Shown here piece after piece: positions 16,816-25,369 of a DNA stretch of 43,456 bases; within the stretch, counting starts at the first letter, position 1, and the number at the start of each line of letters is the position of its first letter. Below the pieces are notes generated by a model, which made no database searches, had not been told where the DNA came from, and saw only the letters and a program-made list of their open reading frames with translations. Position numbers and translations under genes: made by a program. The stretch covers positions 1-43,456 of the forward strand of contig CAISEZ010000119.1 of NCBI GenBank assembly GCA_903884535.1, in the 5' to 3' direction. Source of the DNA: an uncultured Verrucomicrobia subdivision 3 bacterium (lineage in GTDB: Bacteria; Verrucomicrobiota; Verrucomicrobiia; Limisphaerales; UBA11358).

Positions 16816-17723
16816 GAGGTTTTTGGGTTGAGTCGGATTTCCTGAATATCGCCGAAGGGCACCGTCACCTGCCCGCGCTGGACGGTTTCAAAAATCACAT
16901 CGGTCGCGCCGATTTGGGCGAGGCGTTCCACGGTGAACGTCGCCTGGAGCGTTTTCACTTCCATCGTGAACGTTTTCGCATCGCCCGCCGGGGTCACGCC
17001 CGCGAAGCCCGCAAATTTGGTTTCCATGAAACGCTTGTTGAAGGTGAATTTGCCGCGCGCATAAATCTGCGGCTGCAGTTTCTTTTCCTCCTCCGGCTGT
17101 TTCCATGAGGCTTCGGCAATCTGGATTTCCTCCGGCGACCGTTGCGCGGCGGCGGCGGCTGTGCCGCCGGGGGCAAAGGCGATTTCTTCTTCCGGCGGCG
17201 CTTCCAATTTCATTGGCAAGGCCAGGAAGATGATCGGCCCAATCACCGGCAGCACCGCTGAAATACCCAGCACCTGAGGAATGGGCCGCGACCGCACCAC
17301 CGCCACTTCAAAACCCGCGTAAAGATTCGCCGCGTAAAGCACCAGCAGGATGAAAAGCCCCAGCGGTGATTTCACCAATCCGCCCAAGACAGAAGGATTG
17401 GCTGGCCGCTCCATGCGCGTGACCTTGTCCACTTTGATTTCCGGCTTCGGCGGCCGTTGCGATTCGGTCGGCTCAATGAACGGATCCACCAGATTTTTAA
17501 TTTTCGGATTTTGTGCCAGTTGCTGCAGAGATTCCTGGGAAAAGCGCCCCCACGGCAGGTTGGTATAACCACCTTCGGCTACACGGAGCTGTAGTCCGTT
17601 ATCATCAAATTTAATCACTTCACCTGTAAACGACGCGCCGTCGGTCAGTGTCAACGTGTCTGCGTTCGCCGCCAGTGCCATGAGGCCGAGCCACAGACAG
17701 AGGATGAAAATGAGTTTGCGCAC
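16812..17723 (-). CDS. membrane protein of unknown function with N-terminal SH3-like segment
   Basis: I do not recognise this 303-residue protein. It has a signal peptide (residues 1-21, LMALAANA-D). A short beta-rich segment follows (LTLTDGASFTGEVIKFDDNG...NLPWGRFS), of the kind seen in verrucomicrobial and planctomycetal envelope proteins. Two transmembrane helices lie at about residues 118-170, followed by a charged Pro/Ala linker. A C-terminal domain of about 80 residues (QIYARGKFTFNKRFMETKF onward) reuses the theme 'promotes X ... VPFGDIQEIRL'. It should be anchored in the inner membrane. It is co-transcribed with adk and fmt, but that need not mean a shared role. Confidence 0.75.
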   Translation of the reverse strand: MRKLIFILCLWLGLMALAANADTLTLTDGASFTGEVIKFDDNGLQLRVAEGGYTNLPWGRFSQESLQQLAQNPKIKNLVDPFIEPTESQRPPKPEIKVDKVTRMERPANPSVLGGLVKSPLGLFILLVLYAANLYAGFEVAVVRSRPIPQVLGISAVLPVIGPIIFLALPMKLEAPPEEEIAFAPGGTAAAAAQRSPEEIQIAEASWKQPEEEKKLQPQIYARGKFTFNKRFMETKFAGFAGVTPAGDAKTFTMEVKTLQATFTVERLAQIGATDVIFETVQRGQVTVPFGDIQEIRLNPKTS

Positions 17724-17864
17724 ACCGATTTTCTAACAGACCGGACGCGGCGACGAAAGCAAATTTCCACCGCGAAATCACCAAGGCGGCCGCCTGCCAG
17801 TGGCTTACCCGTGCGCCACCAACCGGCCGGAATCAAGCTCATTGATTAAATCGCGCGGCGATTT

Positions 17865-19133
17865 TCAGTTCAGCCGCAACACGCGATAAACCCGCTGCGG
17901 ATTCGTGCTGGAAAAACTGTCCGTCGCGCTCAAGCTCAAGTTGGTCGCCGTCAGCGCGGAGCCGAGGTTTCCCCAGACGGCGGCCAAATTATTTTGAAAC
18001 TGCACTTGATAGCTTTTGCCAATGACGGCGTCCCACGAAAGGGTCAGCGTTCGCGCCGGGCCGGAAATTTGCAGCGCCAGCTTGAACGGCACCAGCACCA
18101 CGCGCACCAGCTCGTTGTAGGTATCCGCCACCACCAGCGCGCCATCCGCGCCGATGGCCAGGCCGTAGGGATTGAAAAACCGGCCCGTGCCGTTCACGCC
18201 GCTATTTGTGCCGGACTGGCCCGCCACACCGCTCACGGTGCTGACGATCCCGTTCGTCGAAATCTTGCGGATTGTCTGATTGAACGAATCCGCCACGAAC
18301 AAATTTCCTTTTTTGTCGAACACCAGTTCCGCCGGACTGCGGAAACGCGCGGTATCCAAATCGCCATCAGTCGCGCCGTCCACGCCGGTCGCGCCCGCAA
18401 AAACCGCCACGGTGCCATCCGGCGAGATTTTGCGGATCGTGTCGTTGTTCGCATCGCTCACAAAAAGATTCGTGCGGCTGTCGAACGCCAACCCGACCGG
18501 GCCATTGAACTGCGCATTCGTGCCCTGGCCATTCGCGCAGCCCCAATTTTGCGGACTGCCAGCAAAGGTCGAAACAATTCCGCCGAACAGTTGCCGGATG
18601 CAATGATTGCCACCGTCCGCAACAAACACGGCTCCATTTGGCGCAACCGCGATGCCAAGCGGAGAATTGAATTGGGCGCGGCCCGCCGCGCCGTCCGCAA
18701 AACCGCTTTGGCCGACGATTCCGGCGAAAGTTGAAACCGCGCCTCCCGGCGTGATTTTGCGGATCGTGCTGTTGCCCGTGTCGCTGACCAATAAATTTCC
18801 GCTTTGGTCAAACGCCAGTCCGCTCGGCGCATTGAACTGCGCGCCGGTTCCGACGCCGTTCGCACTGCCGGAAACGCCAAGCTGCCCAGCCAGCGTCGTC
18901 ACCAAGCCGTTCGTCGTAATTTTGCGAACGGCGTGATTTTGCGAATCGGCCACAAAAAAATTTCCATTCGCGTCCGCGACAATCGCTGCTGGATCATTGA
19001 AGACGGCATTCGTGCCCGTGCCGTTCGCCGCGCCGCTGACAAGCACCTGCCCCGCCAGCGTCGTCACGGAGTCCTGGGCGCGCAGCGCAGTGGCGAGCAA
19101 AAATAGCAGCAAAATGACGAACGGTTTCTTCAT
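17865..19133 (-). CDS. secreted NHL-repeat beta-propeller protein
   Basis: A 422-residue exported protein: signal peptide MKKPFVILLLFLLATALRAQ, then six NHL repeats with the pattern F-N-x-P-x-G-[LI]-A-...-G-N-L-[FL]-V-[AS]-D-...-N-x-x-I-R-K-I. Six repeats should close a six-bladed propeller (about residues 45-340). The C-terminal 80 residues are a separate beta module ending VYRVLRLN, like the end of the phosphatase at 6575-10390. The start overlaps the stop of the decahaem cytochrome gene (ATGA), so it belongs to the barrel-cytochrome operon. Propellers of this type bind partners; here a role at the outer face of the cytochrome module is inferred. Confidence 0.85.
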   Translation of the reverse strand: MKKPFVILLLFLLATALRAQDSVTTLAGQVLVSGAANGTGTNAVFNDPAAIVADANGNFFVADSQNHAVRKITTNGLVTTLAGQLGVSGSANGVGTGAQFNAPSGLAFDQSGNLLVSDTGNSTIRKITPGGAVSTFAGIVGQSGFADGAAGRAQFNSPLGIAVAPNGAVFVADGGNHCIRQLFGGIVSTFAGSPQNWGCANGQGTNAQFNGPVGLAFDSRTNLFVSDANNDTIRKISPDGTVAVFAGATGVDGATDGDLDTARFRSPAELVFDKKGNLFVADSFNQTIRKISTNGIVSTVSGVAGQSGTNSGVNGTGRFFNPYGLAIGADGALVVADTYNELVRVVLVPFKLALQISGPARTLTLSWDAVIGKSYQVQFQNNLAAVWGNLGSALTATNLSLSATDSFSSTNPQRVYRVLRLN

Positions 19134-22100
19134 TGGCCTCGGCGCATCAAGCGTTGGTTGTCCGGCGGCGGCAAAACGGTTTCCGTTTCCGCCGGCTGAA
19201 ATTCCGCCGTCGGTTTCAGTTCGTCGCCGGATTTCGTCACCAGTTTTCCGTCGCGCGTGAAAATATTTTCGACGGTGTAAACTTCGCCGTCGCGCTCGTA
19301 GAACTTTTTCATCTCATCGAGCCTGAACGGCCGCGAGCCTTTGCGCCCAAACACCACCGTCTGGTTGCCGCTTTCATCCACCACGCGATCACGGTCAAGG
19401 CCGCGACCCACGGCGACAGCGGGCGATTTTGTCGGATAACTGGCGATGAGTTTCGGATTCGGCACCGGACTGAAACCCATATGACCGGGAACATTTTCCG
19501 GGGAGATCATCTGGATAATTTGCAGACCGTTTTTGCCGTCCGCGACGAGCGCAAACATCGAGGCGTTCACGGAACCAATTTGCACGGCGCGTGTGTCGTT
19601 CAGTTTTCCATCCGCGTTGTAAAGGCGTTCCAACTTTGGTTTTTCCGGATTGGAAATGTCGATGAACGCCAAACCGTCTTCGCCGTCGGCGACGTAAGCA
19701 AAGGTGCGCGCGAGATAAAACCGCTGTGCATGTTTGAGCGGCACGAACGCGCCGGGAATCAGCTTCGGCTTCGTCGGCTCGGTGATGTCGAGAACCTTGA
19801 AGCCCTCGTCGTCCGTCACAAACGCGTAGCGGAACTGCACCCCGACCGCGCGCGGATTTTTCAGGCCCGCCGTCAATTCGCCCGCGAGCGTCGGCGCTTC
19901 AAGCGCGTCATTGCGCAAGCCGACGACGAACAGTCCGTTTTTGCCGACGACGTAAAGATTCGTTCCCGCCATGAACGAATGCATCGCGCCCGTGAGTTTT
20001 CCGTCCGGATTGAAGCGGATGATTTTTTCCTTGTCGAAAAAATTGTTGTCGGGATTGCCGTCGAGCATGGTGCCGACAGTGACCATGACGAGACCTTCCT
20101 CGCGGTCGGTGACGAAAACCCACGCATAGAGCGGGCTGACGGCTTGCTCCATGTTCTCCGGCTTGCGCGAACGCAGCGGATCCACGCCGAGCGTGCTCGG
20201 CAGCGTCACGCTCGTCGCGTATTTGGTGCGGATGTAAGTGCGCTGGCCGAGCGGCGAAACCGGCGCAGTGCTGATGCGTTCGGAAAATCCTTTTTGATCA
20301 ATGTTCGCGATGTCAAAAACCTCGAAGCCGTCCTTGCCATTCGCGGTGTAGAGATATTCGCCGCGCTGCACGAGATCGAGAATCTCGGTCGCTTCCTTGT
20401 GTTCGCCTTCGCGCAGCACACTGTGATCTTCCTCGACGAATTTTTTGTAATTGTCCGGATACGCAACTTTTTGCAGATGGCTGCCGATCGCGGCTTGCGG
20501 CTCGTCTTGTTCGGTCCAGATCACGGCGTCGAGTCCGCCCTTGCCTTCGCCGACGTAGGCGTAGCGGCCGAAAAAATTCACCGTGCCCGTGCCGAAGCCG
20601 AGCAGCGACGCGATCCACGCGTTGTTGTCGTTGGATTTGGCAACGTGACAGTCCTCGCAATTCTTCGTCGTGCCGACGCCGCTGGTCGTGTGCGGCAAAT
20701 GCGGATTGTAAGCTTGTCCGCTGTAACCTTCCGCGCTGATGGTCTGCTGCTGCGAATAAATCCATTCGCGATTCGCATTTTGCGAACTCACGATGACCGC
20801 GCTCGACGAGCGCAGCACGGCGAGGCGATTGCTCTTGTAGCTCGCGTCCACGCCGAGCTGGAACACGTCGTCGCGCACCACCTGCGGATTATAGCTGGTG
20901 AAATTGCGCGTGGTCGTGCCTTCAAATTTATTCGCCGGCACGCGCTGGTTCGCGCGCATCGGCAAATGACAACCGAAGCAACTCGTCGCCCAGGACGAAT
21001 GGCAAACCTGGCAGCCGACGTTGGAATTATCGTGCGCCAGATCGCGCGGGCATTTTTCCGGCTCCGGCACCGCGCCCCAATTTTTGCCGTTGCGCTTCAG
21101 AGTTTTGGCGTAAGCCGATTTCGCGTTGTAGTGGGATGAAGTTGGATCAATCGTGTCCATCGTCTGCGGCACTTCCCAAATCATGTCTGGCGCCATGGAT
21201 GAACGCTGGAACAATTTATTTCCCTGCCAGAAAAAGCGCGGGCCATACGCCGTGTTGTTCGCGCGCAAATCCACGTTGGCGATATTCGAGCCAGTCCAGA
21301 TGCCGCCGTTGCCGCTGGTGATGAGTGTCGGCCGCTTGGTAATCGTGCCATGGCAGTCGATGCATTCGATGGTCGTTGTGGCGCGCGGCTCGCCATAAAG
21401 CAGGCCGTTGCCGTGGACATCCACGTCGAAATGGCAATCAGCGCATTGCATGCCGTGCGCGAGATGCTCGTCCTTCAAGTGGACGGCTTTCGCAAACTTT
21501 TGCGGATCGTCGTGCGAGATGATTTTTTCCTCGCGGTCACGCAGATTGCCTTCGCGGTCGTGCTTGAACACCGCGCGGAAAATCCAACCGTGGCCGTGAT
21601 AATCTGCAAACTGCGTTTCATGCAACTTCGGATTCAGCTCGGAAACTTTTTCGAGAAAATCCAGATCGCCCCAGAGTCCGCGGGCGGCCGCGGCTTCCGG
21701 ATTATCGCGCAGCGAGCGGACAAAATCGTCTGTCGTCGGATTTTTCTGCTTGGCCGGATACATGAATTCGCCGTCGCTTTCGAGATCCCACCAGATGAAG
21801 CCGAGATACGGATTCACAAAGAGATTGCCCTGATGCATGTGGCAGTTCATGCATTGCGCGGTCGGGATCGCACGCGTGAACTGATGCGTGATCGGATGAC
21901 CACGCTCGTCTTTGCGGATGGCTTTGTCGGCGCTGAAACTCAATCCCTGGTTGCCATATTTCGCATACCAGCCGGAGTGCGACGGCGAGCGGTCGTTCGC
22001 ATAAACAACGTGGCACGCCGTGCAGCCGCTGCTGCGGTAATCGCCTGGATGATTGTTCGAGCCCATGAAATCGAGCAGCGGATCGTGCAGACGCGTCTTC

Positions 22101-22969
22101 TGCAAATTCAGATAAACCGGATCAATGCGATTCAAAGTGCCGAGTCCGCGTTCGCTCAAGCGGCGCGCGGGTTTGCCGGCTTCTTCAAACGGATCAGGAC
22201 TGCCGAGCGAAAGTTGCTTTTCGCCGCCGCGCTCAAAGATGCGGAGAATATTGCTCGGCTGCGTGATTTCAAAACGCGGCAGCGGATCGATGAACGGCAG
22301 GATGCCCCAAACATCCGTCATCTTTTGCGTGACGGGCACCGGACTTTCCAACCGTAGCGGCACGCCGTCCAGACCGTAAGCCTGACCGAAGCGATAATTT
22401 TTTGCAGGATACGCGCCATTATTGTAGAGCGCCGCGCCCCACAACATACCGCCGTGACGCATCATGCTGTGGCCGACATTGCGGACGATTTCCGCATGAC
22501 ACGGCGCGCAGGTTTTTTCGACGACGCGCAAGTCACCGGGGTTCACAAACTGGATGAACTCGGCGGATTCGTGGTTGAGCAAAATCGTCGAGTCGTTCGG
22601 ATTCGCCGAGCTTTCCCAGAATACCGGATTGCGCGGGGCGATGTGCGCCTGCGTTTGTTTCAAGCCTGGCGTCGCGTTGCCGCCGTGACAATCGATGCAA
22701 CCGAGCACGACGTTTTTCGACGCGTGCATGGACTCGCTGCCCGCGTGGCATTCGAGACAGCCACGCGATTTTTTATCCGCCTCGGCCTGCGACTGGTCGA
22801 TCCAGTTTGGTTTCGGCAGCGCGTGCGTGGTTTCGGCAGAAAGATTTTTCGGCACGGAAATATCCGGGCCGGAGCCGTCGCTCTGGGCGAAGATCGACAT
22901 GCTCGCCGCGAGCCAACTCGCGCACCACAGCGCCGCCAGCCGCATGGTTAAAGGCGATTTCGTTTTCAT
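19130..22969 (-). CDS. decahaem c-type cytochrome fused to LVIVD-repeat propeller
   Basis: A 1279-residue exported protein with a signal peptide ending near residue 29 (SIFAQ). Ten CxxCH haem-binding motifs lie between about residues 71 and 775: CLECH, CIDCH, CAPCH, CTACH, CMNCH, CADCH, CIDCH, CQVCH, CFGCH and CEDCH. From about residue 860 to 1160 follow about five LVIVD-type repeats (for example YAFVTDDEGFKVLDITEP and FAYVADGEDGLAFIDISNP), expected to fold as a beta-propeller. The C-terminal 80 residues are charged and Pro-rich. It starts 1 bp after the barrel gene and overlaps the NHL gene, so all three are translated together. A surface or periplasmic electron carrier is inferred; no catalytic site was recognised. 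Confidence 0.88.
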   Translation of the reverse strand: MKTKSPLTMRLAALWCASWLAASMSIFAQSDGSGPDISVPKNLSAETTHALPKPNWIDQSQAEADKKSRGCLECHAGSESMHASKNVVLGCIDCHGGNATPGLKQTQAHIAPRNPVFWESSANPNDSTILLNHESAEFIQFVNPGDLRVVEKTCAPCHAEIVRNVGHSMMRHGGMLWGAALYNNGAYPAKNYRFGQAYGLDGVPLRLESPVPVTQKMTDVWGILPFIDPLPRFEITQPSNILRIFERGGEKQLSLGSPDPFEEAGKPARRLSERGLGTLNRIDPVYLNLQKTRLHDPLLDFMGSNNHPGDYRSSGCTACHVVYANDRSPSHSGWYAKYGNQGLSFSADKAIRKDERGHPITHQFTRAIPTAQCMNCHMHQGNLFVNPYLGFIWWDLESDGEFMYPAKQKNPTTDDFVRSLRDNPEAAAARGLWGDLDFLEKVSELNPKLHETQFADYHGHGWIFRAVFKHDREGNLRDREEKIISHDDPQKFAKAVHLKDEHLAHGMQCADCHFDVDVHGNGLLYGEPRATTTIECIDCHGTITKRPTLITSGNGGIWTGSNIANVDLRANNTAYGPRFFWQGNKLFQRSSMAPDMIWEVPQTMDTIDPTSSHYNAKSAYAKTLKRNGKNWGAVPEPEKCPRDLAHDNSNVGCQVCHSSWATSCFGCHLPMRANQRVPANKFEGTTTRNFTSYNPQVVRDDVFQLGVDASYKSNRLAVLRSSSAVIVSSQNANREWIYSQQQTISAEGYSGQAYNPHLPHTTSGVGTTKNCEDCHVAKSNDNNAWIASLLGFGTGTVNFFGRYAYVGEGKGGLDAVIWTEQDEPQAAIGSHLQKVAYPDNYKKFVEEDHSVLREGEHKEATEILDLVQRGEYLYTANGKDGFEVFDIANIDQKGFSERISTAPVSPLGQRTYIRTKYATSVTLPSTLGVDPLRSRKPENMEQAVSPLYAWVFVTDREEGLVMVTVGTMLDGNPDNNFFDKEKIIRFNPDGKLTGAMHSFMAGTNLYVVGKNGLFVVGLRNDALEAPTLAGELTAGLKNPRAVGVQFRYAFVTDDEGFKVLDITEPTKPKLIPGAFVPLKHAQRFYLARTFAYVADGEDGLAFIDISNPEKPKLERLYNADGKLNDTRAVQIGSVNASMFALVADGKNGLQIIQMISPENVPGHMGFSPVPNPKLIASYPTKSPAVAVGRGLDRDRVVDESGNQTVVFGRKGSRPFRLDEMKKFYERDGEVYTVENIFTRDGKLVTKSGDELKPTAEFQPAETETVLPPPDNQRLMRRGQ

Positions 22970-22970
22970 G

Positions 22971-25316
22971 TTAGTAAGTGAACGTGACCGCGATCAATCC
23001 GCTGTATAGAAAATCATCCACGGCGCCGGTGCGATCCGTGCGATCAAAGCCCGGCACCGGATCCGTGCTGGTCTTATAAATATCCTTGTAACCCTGGCCC
23101 GGAATCAAAACGCCGAAGCCAGCGGATACAATGATGTTGTCCGTGAGCAGCGGGCGATATTGAAAACCGAGGCTCAAATCCCAGCCGACTTCATTGTCCA
23201 CTTTGTCCGTGAGCAGCGCGGTTTTGATCGGATCGGTTTCGGCGAACAAAATGTAATTCGCATTGAGAAACGTGCGCAGCTTCGGCGTGAGATCAAATTC
23301 CGCACCAAGACCGAAAATGAAAACGCCCGGGTTCACGAAGTTCGCCTGGCCTTCGGTTTTGCTCGTGCGCAAATCCGGCACGAGGCTGCCCGGTGATTTC
23401 AGATTCACCAGCGTGCCGCCGAGATTGAAGCCTTGTCGCGTCCAAAAGCTGAACGGTCCGCCGGTGAAATTCGGATTGTCCACGATGGTATCGAAGCCGT
23501 TCGCCTCGCCATCGGTGGCGTTGTGATCGCCGGACGCGTAAAAGAAAGACGCTTTGTAACGCGCCCAGTCGCGGTCGTATGAAATTTCGAGCGCGGCCAT
23601 CTGCGCGTTAATGTCCACCGCGCGACCGGCGAGCCCGTTGAAATCGTCGCGGCCGAACGCCTGATAAAATTGGTGCGATACGTTGAAGCGCCCGATGTGA
23701 CCATCGCCGCCCCAGCCGAGATAATACGCGTTCACGTCGTGCAGTCGCACCGTGCCAATCGGTTCCGGCCGGGCGATGCCGCCGGCCTCGTTGTAGTGCA
23801 AGCCGCCGTGATCGAAGTTCGCGAGAAAACTCCACTCCGCCGTGTAGCCGGGCCAGATAAAATCCTGCCGGTAAAGATTGGCGATGAGCACCTGCTGGTC
23901 GCGCGCGTCGAACGTGTTCAGTTCCGAATACGTGTCCTTCTCGCGCATGTCGAAGACCGCGAGATTGTATTGAAAGTGATTGTTGGCGTAATTGCCGAAG
24001 AGCCGCGCGCCCAAGTTCACGTCGTTAAAAATGAAGCCGCGAAAATCCGCGTTGAACGGCTGGTTGCCGCCGCGCAGCGAAACAAAATCATAATTATCCG
24101 ACAAATCTTTCAGGTGGAGTTCGACGAATGCCTGCTGGAGCGCAAAATATGTCTGCGTCCGCTGCGTGCTTTGCGTGGCGCGGTAACTGCCCGCCGGGCC
24201 GGTCTGCCCGTTCAGCAGTCCACCGACGTCGCCGGGATTGGTCACGCCGCCATTGTTGGGTGGCGGCGCGCTCGTATTTCCACCCAGCGCGCCGCGCGGA
24301 TCGGGCGACACCACGCCGGTTTCCTGCGCTTCGAGATAATTCACATTGAACACCGGCTCGATTTTTATCGCCCAGTCCACCGGCCGAAAAACCGTTTCGC
24401 CCTGAAACAAATTCATCGTGAACGCGAAATTATTCTCGATGCTCAACTGTTCGCTCTGGCCGTAAAATTCGTATTCGCCCGCCACCGCGCCGCTCACGCC
24501 GCTCGCGGTCGGCACGCGCTTGAATTCCGTCACCGATTCCGCCGACGCGGTGAGATCGATAAAAATATTCTGGCCGATGATCGGCACATCGCCCTTGAGC
24601 AGGCTTTGTTGATACGGATACCACAAAAAAGTTTGCGGCGAATCGTAAGGCGTCTCAATGCTGCCGCTGGTGTAGCGTTTCCACGGCGCGAAGCCGATGC
24701 GCCAGCGATCCGGCACGGGAACGGAATTGCTTGGATAAACGCTGGTGCGCAGCGCGTATTCCGGCACGCTGAAATCCTGATAAATTTTCAGTTCGCGCCG
24801 CACGTTGCCGCGCGGAAGTTTTTGATTTTCCGGTAGCGGTTCGTAGCCAAGGCTGCGCGGCGGCGGATTGGTCGGCGGAAAGTATTCACCGGTGCGGACG
24901 TTTTCACGCGGCAACGATCTGTCTGCCGGAATTTCCGGCGGCGTGAACCCCGGCGGCGCGGCCGGCTCATTGAACAGTGTGGGTGGCGCGATGGCCGGAG
25001 TTTTCCAACTCGCGCCGGGATCGGGATTGAATTGCGCCGCCGGCGCCAGGTTGGTGCTGACCATCACGCGATGCACCCAGCGCACCTCCGTCGGCGGCGG
25101 CTCCGGCAAAGTCACCGCATTCGGGTCGGGATTGAAAACTTCCGGCGAGGCGGGCGGCAGGTTGGTGCTGGCCGCCTGATGCGGCTTGAGCCGGTTCACA
25201 TCGTGGGTGCCCGCCGTTTCGGCGCCGAAATTTTTCGCGGGCCATGACGACACGACCAGGCAACCGAGCAAAATCGGTTTGCCCAAGTTTTTTACCTGGC
25301 GCGGCCTTGCGGACAT
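22971..25316 (-). CDS. large outer-membrane beta-barrel protein, partner of the decahaem cytochrome
   Basis: A 781-residue exported protein. After a signal sequence (LLGCLVVSSWPAKNFGAE) come about 150 residues rich in Pro, Asn and Glu, then a domain dominated by alternating aromatic/polar strands with Gly/Asp/Asn turns. It ends IAVTFTY, a typical barrel C-terminus. Segments such as NYDFVSLRGGNQPFNADFRGFIFND resemble barrels with a periplasmic plug or long loops. No TonB box or plug domain was recognised. It is first in an operon with the decahaem cytochrome (1 bp gap). By analogy with porin-cytochrome complexes of Geobacter and Shewanella it may be the sheath around the cytochrome; the sequence family itself was not identified. 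Confidence 0.78.
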   Translation of the reverse strand: MSARPRQVKNLGKPILLGCLVVSSWPAKNFGAETAGTHDVNRLKPHQAASTNLPPASPEVFNPDPNAVTLPEPPPTEVRWVHRVMVSTNLAPAAQFNPDPGASWKTPAIAPPTLFNEPAAPPGFTPPEIPADRSLPRENVRTGEYFPPTNPPPRSLGYEPLPENQKLPRGNVRRELKIYQDFSVPEYALRTSVYPSNSVPVPDRWRIGFAPWKRYTSGSIETPYDSPQTFLWYPYQQSLLKGDVPIIGQNIFIDLTASAESVTEFKRVPTASGVSGAVAGEYEFYGQSEQLSIENNFAFTMNLFQGETVFRPVDWAIKIEPVFNVNYLEAQETGVVSPDPRGALGGNTSAPPPNNGGVTNPGDVGGLLNGQTGPAGSYRATQSTQRTQTYFALQQAFVELHLKDLSDNYDFVSLRGGNQPFNADFRGFIFNDVNLGARLFGNYANNHFQYNLAVFDMREKDTYSELNTFDARDQQVLIANLYRQDFIWPGYTAEWSFLANFDHGGLHYNEAGGIARPEPIGTVRLHDVNAYYLGWGGDGHIGRFNVSHQFYQAFGRDDFNGLAGRAVDINAQMAALEISYDRDWARYKASFFYASGDHNATDGEANGFDTIVDNPNFTGGPFSFWTRQGFNLGGTLVNLKSPGSLVPDLRTSKTEGQANFVNPGVFIFGLGAEFDLTPKLRTFLNANYILFAETDPIKTALLTDKVDNEVGWDLSLGFQYRPLLTDNIIVSAGFGVLIPGQGYKDIYKTSTDPVPGFDRTDRTGAVDDFLYSGLIAVTFTY

Positions 25317-25369
25317 CAGTGAAATAAGATGTTGTTTATTTTAAGAAAGCAAGCGCTTATCATCGTTGC

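Noticed and set aside
17784-17795. 12-bp palindrome AGGCGGCCGCCT in the gap before the membrane protein gene
   Set aside because: Single short G+C-rich palindrome without a T-tract or repeat copies; likely chance in this base composition.
19133-21139. A 668-codon open frame on the + strand
   Set aside because: It lies fully antisense to the decahaem cytochrome gene, has no ribosome site and reads as Arg/His/Val-rich sequence without any family motif. It is a by-product of G+C-rich codon use in the real gene.
23670-24836. A 388-codon open frame on the + strand
   Set aside because: Antisense to the large barrel gene, Arg/Val/His-rich, with no motif or start signal.
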